Shown here: positions 9,701 to 17,959 of the stretch, piece after piece | Numbering within the stretch: the first letter of the stretch is position 1 | How the letters are laid out: every line of letters begins with the position of its first letter | Source of the DNA: an uncultured Pseudomonadota bacterium | GTDB taxonomy: Bacteria > Pseudomonadota > Alphaproteobacteria > Rs-D84 | Reading direction: 5' to 3' | Assembly (NCBI GenBank): GCA_902802115.1 | Contig: CADCKW010000003.1 | Location: 1-64,000, forward strand | Length of the DNA: 64,000 nt | Program-made: the position numbers and the translations under genes | Notes under the pieces: model-generated | What the model was told of the DNA's origin: nothing | The model's database searches: none | Seen by the model: the letters and a program-made list of their open reading frames with translations, nothing else

Positions 9701-12476
9701 CAGGTTTGCCGTTTTCACCTGGTTCGCCTTTGAAATTCACACCCTTGCCTTTTGCTGGGAACGAACAACTATTTTTTTCATCGTTACATGCGCAGATATA
9801 CAATAACGCATCGCTAACCTCTAAATTATAGTATGCATCTGCTTCGTGTTCTGCATCACAAGGTTTGCCAGACAATTCACTGTAATTATCAATTGTTCCA
9901 CGATACAGATAACCGTCGCCAGATTTTCCAGCCATGATTTCTTCGTATTTTTGCGCACAGGCATCAACAAAAGATATTGTTTTATTATTTAATGTGACCT
10001 TGGTCGCAACCTTTTGCGATGACAAAGTGCTGACAATCGTATCGCCAAACAAACGTTTCAAATTGTTTTTCACATTTAATGTTGATGAATCGACATTTTT
10101 AGCAACCATTAAACAGTATGCTTTTGGACCACCCATTATCGCATTATATTGTTCTTGGGTGAAATCGTCGCATGTTTTGACGGTTGATGCGCCATACAAA
10201 GGTTGAATTATTGATGTTAAGTTTGTGCCTTCGCTGCAGTATGAATACCATGCAGATTTTGGATTCATAATTTCATCGTATTTTTTCGCGCACGCAAATA
10301 CGAATTTTTCAGTTTGACCATTAATAGAAACACTGGCGGACAATCCGTTGTTTTTCAAATTGCTGACTGTGCCGGAACCAAATACATCTTCCAAAGTTTT
10401 ACCAATACCTTTGGTTGCGACCAAATAGTTGCTGTTTTCTTTGGCGTTTTTGGCAACCAACATACAATATGCCTTGGAACCGTCCATCAATGCGATATAT
10501 TCTTCTTCGGTAAAATTGTCGCATGTTTTTGATGTACCATATAATGGTTTGATAATATTATTCAAATTGTTGTCTGTGGTGCAATATGAATACCATGTTG
10601 TTTCAGCAGATACACCTGGGTCACCCTTGTCACCTTTTTCACCTTTTAATTCAATACCATCTTTTTCAGCTGGAAATCGGCAATTCTTGCCATTGGAATC
10701 GCAGTTATAAACATATAATTTACCTGTGTCTTGGGTGAAATAACCGTCGCCTTCAACAATGTCTGATATTTGTGTGACATTGTTCTTAACCAGGTTTTCA
10801 TATGTTTCGACACTGCCTTTTAATTTATAACTGGTTCCGTCTTTACCGTCCTTACCGCGTAAAAGTTCTTTCAATGTTTCGTCTTTGGCAATTATATTTA
10901 ATAAACTGCCATCGTCGTTAATGCCGCCGTCCAATACGGCAACGCGTGACGATAATGTTGAAACACTGTCATTGGTTGCAACATTTAAATCGCCGCTGTC
11001 TTTTAATAAACGTTTGGTCTTTAAATTTCTAATAATTGTGTCGTCCAAAGTTGTTGAATTCGCCAATGCGGCACTGACGGTTTTTTCATCAACAGTTGGA
11101 ATCTCATTTTTGCCGGCGAAAACATTGTCTAATTTATCAGTCAAACTTTCGACAGACACATCGCTGGCGGTTGCCAATTTTAAATTGTCCGACGCATCAA
11201 CAATATCGCGCTTTTTTAATTCATCAAAAATCAAGCCTTTGACACTCGATTCGTCTGGACCGATTTTGCCTGATAATTTTGCCTTGGCGGTTTCGTTGTC
11301 GGCAATGCTGGTTGCGATTGATACAGGATCAATCTGGGCAGTGGTGGCAACTTTTAATGTGTTTGCGCCATCGACAATTTGTAATCTTTGCAATTCGCCA
11401 GTTATCAAACCTTTGACACTCGATTCGTCTGGGCCGATTTTGCCAGATAATACCTGTTTTGCAGATTCACTGTCGGCGATGCTGGCCGCGATTGCTGCGG
11501 GTGCAATTTCATCTTTGGTTGCCAATTTTGAAAAAGCGACAGAATCGGTTGATAAAAACTTTTTATTATTTAATGCATCATTTGTGACAAAGCCGCGTTC
11601 GTTTAATGCCGTAGTTGTCACATAGCCTTTGGTGGCAACTTCGTCGGATACCATTTGTTTAAAGTTGCTGGAATTACGCAATGCATTTGTGACAGTGGCC
11701 TCGGTGACTTGGACTTCGCCCTTTTTTTCAACATCTAATGCACCATTTTTCAAAACACCAACCTCGGTTAATTCGTCTGTGATAATATCGCGAATATCTG
11801 TATCTTTTGGTTGGATTTTATCCGCCAATGTTGCGGTGGCACTGGAATCTGTGACAATTTTTTGCGCCAATGCCGTTGGTTCAATTTCTGTTTTCAATGC
11901 AAATGGCACAGTGTTTTTATCGTCAATCAAACCACGAACTTTTAAAATATTAACAACGGCACCGTTTTCGGTGTCTTCCAAGTCTTCGGTACGATTTGTT
12001 AAATTGTCAATACTTCTTTGCAAACTTTGATTCGAAGATTGTAAATCGGAAAGAGTATTTTTCAAGTCTGTATTTGTTGTTGTCAAATTTAATTCTTTGA
12101 CAGCATCTTCGACAGTATCTTCGACATCGCTGCGGGATAATTGATTGTCGCGCAGGTCGTTTTGTGCGGCGGTTAATCTGGCAATTTCCTGACGCAATTC
12201 GTCCAAAGCCGCAGAATTCACATTTTGGTTGTTATTGTTATTCGTGCGCGAAACAGGAACAATCGCAGGTGAAAATTTAGATAATGCTGACCCGCGTGAT
12301 GCATCGGGTGTCGCCGTTGATTGTGTCGCAACGGTTGATGTGACATTTCCGGCCGTTGGTTTTACAGCACTGTTCAAACTGAGTGACCCAGCACGAACAG
12401 TTGGTTGCAAAGCAACAGCCGCAGAACAACCCAAAACACCCAGAATTGTGGTGAAAAGACTTGAAAATTTTGACAT
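6711..12476 (-). CDS. Giant exported protein with coiled-coil, collagen-like and Cys4 repeats (frameshifted at C-terminus)
   Basis: 1921 residues from the ATG at 12476, chosen because AGGAG lies eight bases upstream; an in-frame upstream ATG lacks a ribosome site. Residues 1-29 form a signal peptide (cleavage VRA/GS; a lipobox-like VLGC is an alternative). In order follow an Asn-rich linker, a coiled coil (about 85-165), an ATK-type repeat array like the paralogue's, short collagen-like Gly-X-Y stretches near 540, 615 and 920, six copies plus one degenerate copy of a roughly 115-140-residue repeat with four Cys (about 625-1530), another ATK block (about 1535-1795), and a Cys-rich tail. The modules before two collagen stretches (KGSVETYENL, then GKLYVYN) resemble phage tail-fibre linkers. 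The likely role is a surface fibre; this is inference. The natural protein probably extends another 183 residues. Confidence 0.85.
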   Translation of the reverse strand: MSKFSSLFTTILGVLGCSAAVALQPTVRAGSLSLNSAVKPTAGNVTSTVATQSTATPDASRGSALSKFSPAIVPVSRTNNNNNQNVNSAALDELRQEIARLTAAQNDLRDNQLSRSDVEDTVEDAVKELNLTTTNTDLKNTLSDLQSSNQSLQRSIDNLTNRTEDLEDTENGAVVNILKVRGLIDDKNTVPFALKTEIEPTALAQKIVTDSSATATLADKIQPKDTDIRDIITDELTEVGVLKNGALDVEKKGEVQVTEATVTNALRNSSNFKQMVSDEVATKGYVTTTALNERGFVTNDALNNKKFLSTDSVAFSKLATKDEIAPAAIAASIADSESAKQVLSGKIGPDESSVKGLITGELQRLQIVDGANTLKVATTAQIDPVSIATSIADNETAKAKLSGKIGPDESSVKGLIFDELKKRDIVDASDNLKLATASDVSVESLTDKLDNVFAGKNEIPTVDEKTVSAALANSTTLDDTIIRNLKTKRLLKDSGDLNVATNDSVSTLSSRVAVLDGGINDDGSLLNIIAKDETLKELLRGKDGKDGTSYKLKGSVETYENLVKNNVTQISDIVEGDGYFTQDTGKLYVYNCDSNGKNCRFPAEKDGIELKGEKGDKGDPGVSAETTWYSYCTTDNNLNNIIKPLYGTSKTCDNFTEEEYIALMDGSKAYCMLVAKNAKENSNYLVATKGIGKTLEDVFGSGTVSNLKNNGLSASVSINGQTEKFVFACAKKYDEIMNPKSAWYSYCSEGTNLTSIIQPLYGASTVKTCDDFTQEQYNAIMGGPKAYCLMVAKNVDSSTLNVKNNLKRLFGDTIVSTLSSQKVATKVTLNNKTISFVDACAQKYEEIMAGKSGDGYLYRGTIDNYSELSGKPCDAEHEADAYYNLEVSDALLYICACNDEKNSCSFPAKGKGVNFKGEPGENGKPASQIYCEAHAVNYPSDVTNLTLIQKLYPDRGISSCDPSVFTQDLYAAIIGGANAYCTSLNATFNTGVSLNEGVGLKLAKIYATKKSVSLSSAKDALRTLQAKDAKQRMNDSNFSILDECIANYNSIMSGDDAEKPEVTYCKAQAEHYKDGTLNRDLARKLFPNDTISDDCSNFTADMYAKMVGGADAFCANLTATFDKVSLDDGVGLKMAKLYMKSNTDVKDLAAAKSALTANLVTGKSAADRLNSSATKIFGGKSLLDACIANYNSIMSGDDGDTAWYAYCMEKDDKGVSNLTKIITPLYSNVTSCEQFTSDMYNAIMGGAKSYCLSLVQKVDTLDLNAGIGQKLVRTFGSEKMQNLKATSTVQGRLAMTGFKASSTKTDTTFMEACEARYNEIMSGTSTEQQYCEDNIEIVKKLYSKITSKEDCADKFTNADYTAIMGGSTAYCLSLVQNPTVLNLTEGIGKRMSAKLGSAKMAAFVDTKTYTTPQSRMAITGFTGKSSNNADFMTACKERYDEIMAGEDGEDGESAAYTWCKAHVVATGFRTVQNVKKMSAAKTINAFVARGNVATDLTKSGNEGYFTSMATCLAAVEADPSLMGGETAEESKFNADVAEGKKTFALNDAGKTALISTRTNFVNDIKGESFTPTFDSSTGMLSWTGSKGTNVSSMKVGQTANDIQNSVGTELIDLGLATRSTSGQLQRATSIVTTTDLGDENSAAGQALRNAETSRLANLGLVTVTGTGANQSVKSNVVTKNNLTTTMTNAGFAKASDVVSTADFAKQLQSSLNNTNVKNALTSAGFATKDDTSSQVVTMKDLSQLLSGGLVVDSAGNVKLDSSANNTNANAISSKLTAAKQKDSSIGTAKIRAESSIAASVANISVAAATANAAVSNDTGLDQEKCNQTDYMVWNEHAEEGKGMCEKCPDESVFYNPKGTTPSSRCKCDDPARKVAYNEDEQRYMCIDAGDENACLAEPDTYWNGTKCNKCPEGTYFNDESI
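7094..7453 (-). repeat. Partner block of the near-identical paralogue segment (2-361)
   Basis: This is the copy in the second giant gene of the block at 2-361, about 97 percent identical by eye. It encodes the last coiled/ATK-type stretch just before the Cys-rich tail. Confidence 0.85.
7880..10600 (-). repeat. Array of six to seven Cys4 protein repeats
   Basis: Each unit begins with WYSYC, YCEAH or similar, has a Cys near the middle (for example TCDDF), then AIMGGxxAYC, and ends with C-A-x-x-Y-x-x-I-M before an acidic Gly-rich linker. Units start near 10600, 10255, 9693, 9293, 8880 and 8495, with a degenerate one near 8115. The family is not one I recognise. Confidence 0.8.
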
Positions 12477-12557
12477 CTTTATTCTCCTAGTTTGCAAAAA
12501 GAATCCTTCCTTAAAATTTAACTTAGCAAAAAAGAAAATTTTCACGCAAGCGTTTTT

Positions 12558-12995
12558 TTAATCGTTTTTACAAACCTCGTCAATGGTGTCGGAAATATGC
12601 TGAAACATCGCACGTTTGCGGGCAGAATTTTTTGCACATGGGTCACAATCTTGGCGTCGCTGACCCATTTTGCAAATAAACCTTTGTCCATTACATGTTC
12701 CGGTTGTGCGAACCGCAACAATTCGATTTGCATAATTTTCTTCCAATGTGATGTATTTTTGTGGGATATCTTGTGGTTTTTGTTCCCATAGTAAATGTAC
12801 TTCGTCTGCGGCGGTGCGTTGGCACGATTTTTCTGCGGCATTTTTGGGCGCCATTATTTTGTCATTGATAGCTGATTCCCGGTTGTTCGCCGCAATTAAA
12901 ACCCAGACAACCGATACAGTGCATAATGTTGATACGATAAATAACAAAACATAATGTGAAACAGAAAATGCAGATGGTGTGTCATCGTTATTCAT
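12558..12995 (-). CDS. Single-pass membrane protein with Cys-rich domain, unknown function
   Basis: 145 residues. The ATG at 12995 is preferred over a TTG two codons upstream because GGAG lies seven bases before it. A hydrophobic segment at about residues 13-36 follows a short cytoplasmic start. The rest is hydrophilic, with Cys at CQRT, TCNGQRFIC and DCDPCAKN, suggesting disulfides or metal binding outside the membrane. It lies upstream of the second giant gene on the same strand with about 80 bases between them, so the two may be expressed together. No family recognised. Confidence 0.75.
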   Translation of the reverse strand: MNNDDTPSAFSVSHYVLLFIVSTLCTVSVVWVLIAANNRESAINDKIMAPKNAAEKSCQRTAADEVHLLWEQKPQDIPQKYITLEENYANRIVAVRTTGTCNGQRFICKMGQRRQDCDPCAKNSARKRAMFQHISDTIDEVCKND

Positions 12996-13083
12996 AAACA
13001 ATCTCCTTTGGTTATTTTGTTCGTGATTTATTGTATTTATTGTGCCTGTGTAAAAATAATAGGTATTTTTTCGCCTTAATTAT

Positions 13084-13112
13084 TTGATTTTTATGCAAAT
13101 TTAGTGTAAAAT
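13084..13112 (+). promoter_or_regulatory. Promoter of corA-like gene
   Basis: TTGATT (13084-13089), a 17-base spacer and TAAAAT (13107-13112), about 40 bases before the start codon. Confidence 0.6.
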
Positions 13113-13150
13113 AAATGGCGCAATTTTGATAAAAACAAAAGGAGTCTGGT

Positions 13151-14038
13151 ATGTTTGTGACCGAAAAATTAAAGACTTTTTCTTGGGTAAATGTCGGGAA
13201 TCCTGACCATGACGATTTTGAAAGATTACAATCCGAATACAAGATTGACGAAGATAATATTATCGACATTTTGGACCCTGATGAACAGCCCAGATTAGAA
13301 ATAGAAGACGATTACAAGGTTATAATTGTGCGTTTCCCGATTATCAATCGCGAAAACGACACTTTGTGGCATACTGAGCCTTTATCAATTATTTATTCGT
13401 CAAATCGTGTAATTACTGTATGTAGAAAACGGTGTGATTTGTTGGATAAAATCAAAAAAGACGAAAAAACATCACGCGAAGATTTTATATTGAATATTTT
13501 ATACTATATTGCTGAATCTTATCTGCGGTTATTAAAAGAATTAAACAAACGTGTGTTGGAATCCAAAAAAGGACTGCAACAACATATTTCAAAGTATGAT
13601 TTGATGGCTTTGTTAGAGGTTGAAAATAGTTATACTTTGTATATGGCAGGCATCAAAGGCAATGTTTCTGTGTTGGATAAACTGGAAAAAATGCGTGGCT
13701 TTATCAAAACAGACGATGCACAAGAATTAGCCGAAGATGTTCGTATTGAATTTGGCCAGGCAACCGAGGTTGTGACAAGTTATAGTAAAATGTTAAAATC
13801 TATCAAAGAAACCTTTGAAAGTATTATTAATATGGAATCTAACAGATATATTAATCGATTAACAATGTGGAATATTATTTTGGTAATTCCAACCGTTATT
13901 GTTGGCTATTACGGCATGAATGTTGCTTTACCATTTGCAGAAAGTAATTTTGCCGCGATGGGTATATTTTTAGTTATATTATTCTTGTTGGTTGGGTTTG
14001 CTGTGTTTAGTTGGATTCGAACCAAGAATTTACATTAA
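13151..14038 (+). CDS. corA: CorA-family magnesium/divalent cation transporter
   Basis: 295 residues, start ATG with AAAGGAG upstream. Inner-membrane channel-like transporter that brings in Mg2+ (or Co2+/Ni2+) as a homopentamer. The N-terminal three quarters is an acidic, helical cytoplasmic domain. The C-terminus has two membrane helices, and the signature GMN (residues 255-257, in YYGMNVALPF) sits at the end of the first, as in all CorA proteins. The last residues are basic. It is a single gene with its own promoter and terminator. Family assignment is secure; the ion preferred is not visible. Confidence 0.93.
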   Translation: MFVTEKLKTFSWVNVGNPDHDDFERLQSEYKIDEDNIIDILDPDEQPRLEIEDDYKVIIVRFPIINRENDTLWHTEPLSIIYSSNRVITVCRKRCDLLDKIKKDEKTSREDFILNILYYIAESYLRLLKELNKRVLESKKGLQQHISKYDLMALLEVENSYTLYMAGIKGNVSVLDKLEKMRGFIKTDDAQELAEDVRIEFGQATEVVTSYSKMLKSIKETFESIINMESNRYINRLTMWNIILVIPTVIVGYYGMNVALPFAESNFAAMGIFLVILFLLVGFAVFSWIRTKNLH

Positions 14039-14040
14039 CA

Positions 14041-14070
14041 AAATCGCCTAATTGGCGGTTTTTATTTTAT
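14041..14070 (+). terminator. Terminator after corA-like gene
   Basis: AAATCGCC-TAATT-GGCGGTTT hairpin followed by a T-rich stretch, three bases after the stop codon. Confidence 0.8.
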
Positions 14071-14222
14071 TTTTTAATTTTTTTATATCGTATTTGTCGG
14101 TATAAAATCAACAAAAAAGACCGGCAATTCATAACAAATATGTCATAACAGTTATATTTTTGGCGTGACGCGCATATTCATCGTATTAAAACAACAACAA
14201 ACAAGGTTAATAACAAGTATAA
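14071..14222. other. Gene-free spacer between two terminators
   Basis: About 150 bases between the corA-like terminator and the argS terminator. I see no open frame, convincing promoter pair or structured RNA here. Confidence 0.5.
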
Positions 14223-14247
14223 AAAAACCGTCTAATTGACGGTTTTT
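14223..14247. terminator. Bidirectional terminator after argS
   Basis: AAAAACCGTC-TAATT-GACGGTTTTT, with T runs on both strands, just downstream of the argS stop at 14265. It shares the TAATT loop with the terminator at 14041. Confidence 0.8.
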
Positions 14248-14264
14248 ATTTTGTTTTTTTAATT

Positions 14265-15971
14265 TTACATTTTGCTAGGTATTTCTAATCCCATTAAGTT
14301 TGTTGCTGTGACCAGTGTATCTCGTGCTAATTTTGCGATGTATAATCTGGTTTGTTTTGTGGATTCGTCTATGTCGTCGCGCAATATTGGGCATTCGTGA
14401 TAAAAACCGTTGATTAATTGACACAGATTATACGCATAGTTTGCTATCAAGTCTGTCGCCCTATTTTCGCATGCGGTATCAATAGTTCTGTCAAAATCCA
14501 AGATTGCCAACAACAAATTACGTTCATCTGCGTTTATTGTTGTATCAACAATCTTGGGTTCAATAGTGGCACGATTTAACACAGAGTTTAGACGGACAGC
14601 CGTATATAAAACATACGGCCCTGTGCGTCCCTCGAAACTGGTAATAGCAGATGTGTCAAATATATAATCTGATTTTACATCGTGTATTAAATCGTTAAAT
14701 TTGACCGCCGCCAGCGCGATAGTTTTTATTGTTTCCGCGTCCAAGTTTTTATTGGATTCTGCAATGCGCGCATTAACGGCTTCGTAAGCCATATCTAAAA
14801 TATCATCTAATCCTGCGGCGTTTCCGTCACGTGTTTTAAACGGTTTGCCGTCTGCACCATTTATAGTTCCATAGCCAATATGTTCGAATTTTTCGTATGG
14901 ATATATACCAGATTTATCGGCTGTGCGGAATAATTGTTCGAAATGCAGCGATTGACGCAAATCTGTAAAATAAATGATTTTGTCAGGATTATCTTTTATT
15001 TTTCTGCAATACACAGCCGCCAAATCGGTAGAATCATATGTGTCGGCACCACGCGAATCACGCCACATATACGGTGGAATTGGCGCAGTATCTGTATCGC
15101 GTTTAGTATCGATAACCATGGCGCCATCACTTTCATAAATCATATGTTTTTCATTTAAAATTTTTTCAACTTGCCCAAGGTATTGTGCAGCATTTCGTTC
15201 GCCTAAATCATAATCAAATGGCAATATATTCAATCTTTGCACAGTGTTATTCATTGCGCGCAATGATATCGCCAAAAACTTTTCATATAACGCAAAATAT
15301 CCTGGGTGACCCGCTTGAAACTTTGCTTTGATTTCTTGCGCCCGGGCCTGAAAATCTGCATCTTGTTTGGCCAATGCAGATGCCGCCGGATAATATGTGT
15401 TTAATTCGTTTGGGTCTATTTCATAATCAACATGTGTTTGTGGGTCGAATCCTTCTTGAAAATATGGCAATTCAGGATGCAAACGTTCAATCCAAGCAAT
15501 GATTAAGCCCATTGGTTTGCCCCAATCACCAATATGATTCCACGAAAATGTTTTGTGCCCCATAAAACGAAATATTCTGTTTAATGTATCACCAACAATA
15601 GATGTGCGCAAATGCCCAATATGCAAAGATTTTGCAACATTATATGCACCATAATCCATATCAATTACCAATGGATTTTGTTCTGTGCGTGGTTGTGGCG
15701 CGGTTGCGTTTTGTAAAATAAATTCATTTTTGATTTTTATGTTTATAAATCCTGGTCCTGCAATTTCTGCGGATGCCACAAAATCCAATTCTTGAATCTT
15801 TGGTAATATTTCAGCCGCCAATTCACGAGGGTTTTTATGTGCCAACTTTGCACCAACCATTGCCGCATTTGTCGAAAAGTCACCAAAATCACGATTGCGT
15901 GGTGTTTCCAAATTTGCCACAAAACCTAACTTTTCGTTTATTGCATTTGATACATATTTATATAAATTCAT
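14265..15971 (-). CDS. argS: Arginyl-tRNA synthetase
   Basis: 568 residues, normal length. Cytoplasmic class I synthetase charging tRNA-Arg with arginine and ATP. The N-terminal Add-1 domain is present (residues 1-80), followed by the catalytic Rossmann domain with the HIGH signature (HIGHLRTSIVGD near residue 118) and the WNHIGDWG motif. The C-terminal helical anticodon-binding domain ends in MGLEIPSKM, like the usual LGIxxPxRM end. The KMSKS motif is lacking, as is common in ArgS. The start ATG has a weak AAAGAG site. Single gene with its own terminator. Confidence 0.97.
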   Translation of the reverse strand: MNLYKYVSNAINEKLGFVANLETPRNRDFGDFSTNAAMVGAKLAHKNPRELAAEILPKIQELDFVASAEIAGPGFINIKIKNEFILQNATAPQPRTEQNPLVIDMDYGAYNVAKSLHIGHLRTSIVGDTLNRIFRFMGHKTFSWNHIGDWGKPMGLIIAWIERLHPELPYFQEGFDPQTHVDYEIDPNELNTYYPAASALAKQDADFQARAQEIKAKFQAGHPGYFALYEKFLAISLRAMNNTVQRLNILPFDYDLGERNAAQYLGQVEKILNEKHMIYESDGAMVIDTKRDTDTAPIPPYMWRDSRGADTYDSTDLAAVYCRKIKDNPDKIIYFTDLRQSLHFEQLFRTADKSGIYPYEKFEHIGYGTINGADGKPFKTRDGNAAGLDDILDMAYEAVNARIAESNKNLDAETIKTIALAAVKFNDLIHDVKSDYIFDTSAITSFEGRTGPYVLYTAVRLNSVLNRATIEPKIVDTTINADERNLLLAILDFDRTIDTACENRATDLIANYAYNLCQLINGFYHECPILRDDIDESTKQTRLYIAKLARDTLVTATNLMGLEIPSKM

Positions 15972-16012
15972 TTATAAAACTCTTTATTTTAGTGATTGTT
16001 TTTATTTTATTT

Positions 16013-17296
16013 TTATTCAATCGGTAAAATCACCCGAACACGCAATCCACCCATAGAACTGTTTTCCAAGAACAGTTGTCCGCCATGGTTTTCAATAGCA
16101 GTTTTGGCAATAGACAACCCCAAACCTGTTCCGCCTGTATCGGTGCCACGCGCGTTATCCAAACGCACAAATGGTCGCAAGGCATCTTCTTTGCGGTCAT
16201 CTGGAATACCTGGACCATCATCTTCAATAATAACCTCTATAACATCGGTTTTATCGTGTTCTGTAATTTTTATCTTTTTGTCGGCATATCTGGCAGCATT
16301 TTCAATAATATTACTGAACGCACGCGTTAAAGCCATTGGACGCGCATAGAATTGAACAGGGTTTTCCGGCAAATCTAATTCTATTTTTTTGTTTGGTGCC
16401 GCATCGCGTGCAATACGCGTTAATGTCGCAGGCAACTCTGTTGTTTGCTCTATTTCGGGTGTTTCGCCACGCGCAAATGCCAGGTACCCATTTACCATTT
16501 CTGTCATGCGGTCAATATCTTGCAACAGTGTTTTTTGCGATGCGTCGCCTGTTTCAACCGCCAAACGCATACGCGTCAAAGGCGCCTTTAAATCATGACT
16601 GACCGCATTTAACATATCTGTTCTGGTGCGATTATATCGGTCAATGCGTTCCTTCATTTTAATCATGGATTCGGCAGCATTGCGTATTTCCAAAGAACCA
16701 CTGGGGACAAATCCAGGCGCATCAAGCCCGCGACCAAAGCGATTTGCCGCATTTGAAATACGGCGAATACTGCGCGAATGCAACACTATAAACGGCGCAA
16801 TCAATATAGATACTATCAATATCGAACCAATCAGCCAGATGATAAAAACCTCGGTACTGGTGGAATATATGCGATGTAAAGATGTGCCAAATGTGGCAAT
16901 TTCGTTGTTTTTTGTTGGAACATCGATGAAAACCAGTCTTTCACCGCGGTCTATATATATATTTGCCGGGCGTTTTAATTGTGATTCCAGATGTTTTGAT
17001 AAACGCCCTGCTATCATTGATTTATTGTCGTTTTTTGCAGGTCTGTTTAATTTATGATTTACAGATACATTTACACCAATATCCGCCGCCATAGATTTTG
17101 CAACCGGCAAATTGTCGTTATCTATAAAATTCATCATCGTTGTAATTTCCGCAGACAAACTGCGCGCCATTGTGTTATGAACACGCGACCAGTGGTTGCC
17201 GAAAAAGAATTCTGCAATAATAACCTGGGTCACAAGCAATGGTATCAACACCATCAATATAGTGCGTGCCAAAAAACTTCTGGGTATCAATCTCAT
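16013..17296 (-). CDS. Sensor histidine kinase (EnvZ-like)
   Basis: 427 residues. Inner-membrane kinase with a first membrane helix at about 10-28, a periplasmic sensor segment (about 29-150), a second helix (about 150-172), HAMP, then HisKA with the phospho-acceptor His234 in AVSHDLKAPLTRM. The ATPase domain has the N box (IIENAARYADK), G1 (DDGPGIPDD) and G2 (GTGLGLSIAKT). It starts six bases after the response-regulator gene, so the two are translated from one mRNA and form a cognate pair. EnvZ/OmpR-type envelope sensing is the best guess; the signal is unknown. Confidence 0.93.
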   Translation of the reverse strand: MRLIPRSFLARTILMVLIPLLVTQVIIAEFFFGNHWSRVHNTMARSLSAEITTMMNFIDNDNLPVAKSMAADIGVNVSVNHKLNRPAKNDNKSMIAGRLSKHLESQLKRPANIYIDRGERLVFIDVPTKNNEIATFGTSLHRIYSTSTEVFIIWLIGSILIVSILIAPFIVLHSRSIRRISNAANRFGRGLDAPGFVPSGSLEIRNAAESMIKMKERIDRYNRTRTDMLNAVSHDLKAPLTRMRLAVETGDASQKTLLQDIDRMTEMVNGYLAFARGETPEIEQTTELPATLTRIARDAAPNKKIELDLPENPVQFYARPMALTRAFSNIIENAARYADKKIKITEHDKTDVIEVIIEDDGPGIPDDRKEDALRPFVRLDNARGTDTGGTGLGLSIAKTAIENHGGQLFLENSSMGGLRVRVILPIE

Positions 17297-17302
17297 GTTT
17301 TT

Positions 17303-17953
17303 TTACCGTTTTTCTGGTGTGGGGGCAACAACCAATTTGTATCCGCGCCCACGAATAGTTAGTATATCTGTGTTTGATAATACATCATTTATTTTAGTTC
17401 GCAAGCGTTTTGCGACCATTGGTGATGCCGGCACAATATTTCCAATTGGCGTTATTAAATTATGCAACAATTTCTTTTCTTCGTTTGACAAAGAAAATAA
17501 TCGCCGTTGGGAATCTGTGGGCGACACAACAAAAAACTCTTCATCGGCATAAATCAGCCCATCTGGCAACGATTGCGTTGATGTATTTGGCGACAATTTT
17601 GTGATATTATTCAACCGCAATACCAATTCTTGTAATTGAAAAGGCTTTGCCAAGTAGTCGTTTGCCCCACTTGACAGGCCATCAATCGCATTTTCAGGTC
17701 CAGACATCGCCGTCAGCATCAAAACAGGTGTCAAATTTCCAGACGAACGCATTTGCTTCAAGAACGACAAACCGTCTTGACCCCCCATCATTCTGTCCAA
17801 AACAATCGCATCAACAGATATTTTGTTTAATATTTCTGCGCCTTGTTCGGCAGAATCCGCCGTTAAAACCGAAAAATCGCACCTACGCAAGCCATTGGCC
17901 AGGCTTTTCCTTAATAAATCATCATCATCAATAATTAGTATTGTTTTGTTCAT
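17303..17953 (-). CDS. OmpR-family response regulator
   Basis: 216 residues. The receiver domain has the acidic pocket DDDD (residues 9-12), phospho-acceptor Asp53 (VLDRMM), a conserved Thr (LTA) and Lys (LAKPF). The C-terminal winged-helix DNA-binding domain is recognisable by its end, ILTIRGRGYKLV. The partner is the histidine kinase gene directly downstream. The upstream gene of the same operon encodes a secreted protein, six bases away. Confidence 0.93.
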   Translation of the reverse strand: MNKTILIIDDDDLLRKSLANGLRRCDFSVLTADSAEQGAEILNKISVDAIVLDRMMGGQDGLSFLKQMRSSGNLTPVLMLTAMSGPENAIDGLSSGANDYLAKPFQLQELVLRLNNITKLSPNTSTQSLPDGLIYADEEFFVVSPTDSQRRLFSLSNEEKKLLHNLITPIGNIVPASPMVAKRLRTKINDVLSNTDILTIRGRGYKLVVAPTPEKR

Positions 17954-17959
17954 AATACT

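Noticed and set aside
12542-12841. Minus-strand 99-codon frame next to the small membrane protein
   Set aside because: It overlaps the better-supported 12558-12995 gene in another frame and lacks a ribosome site.
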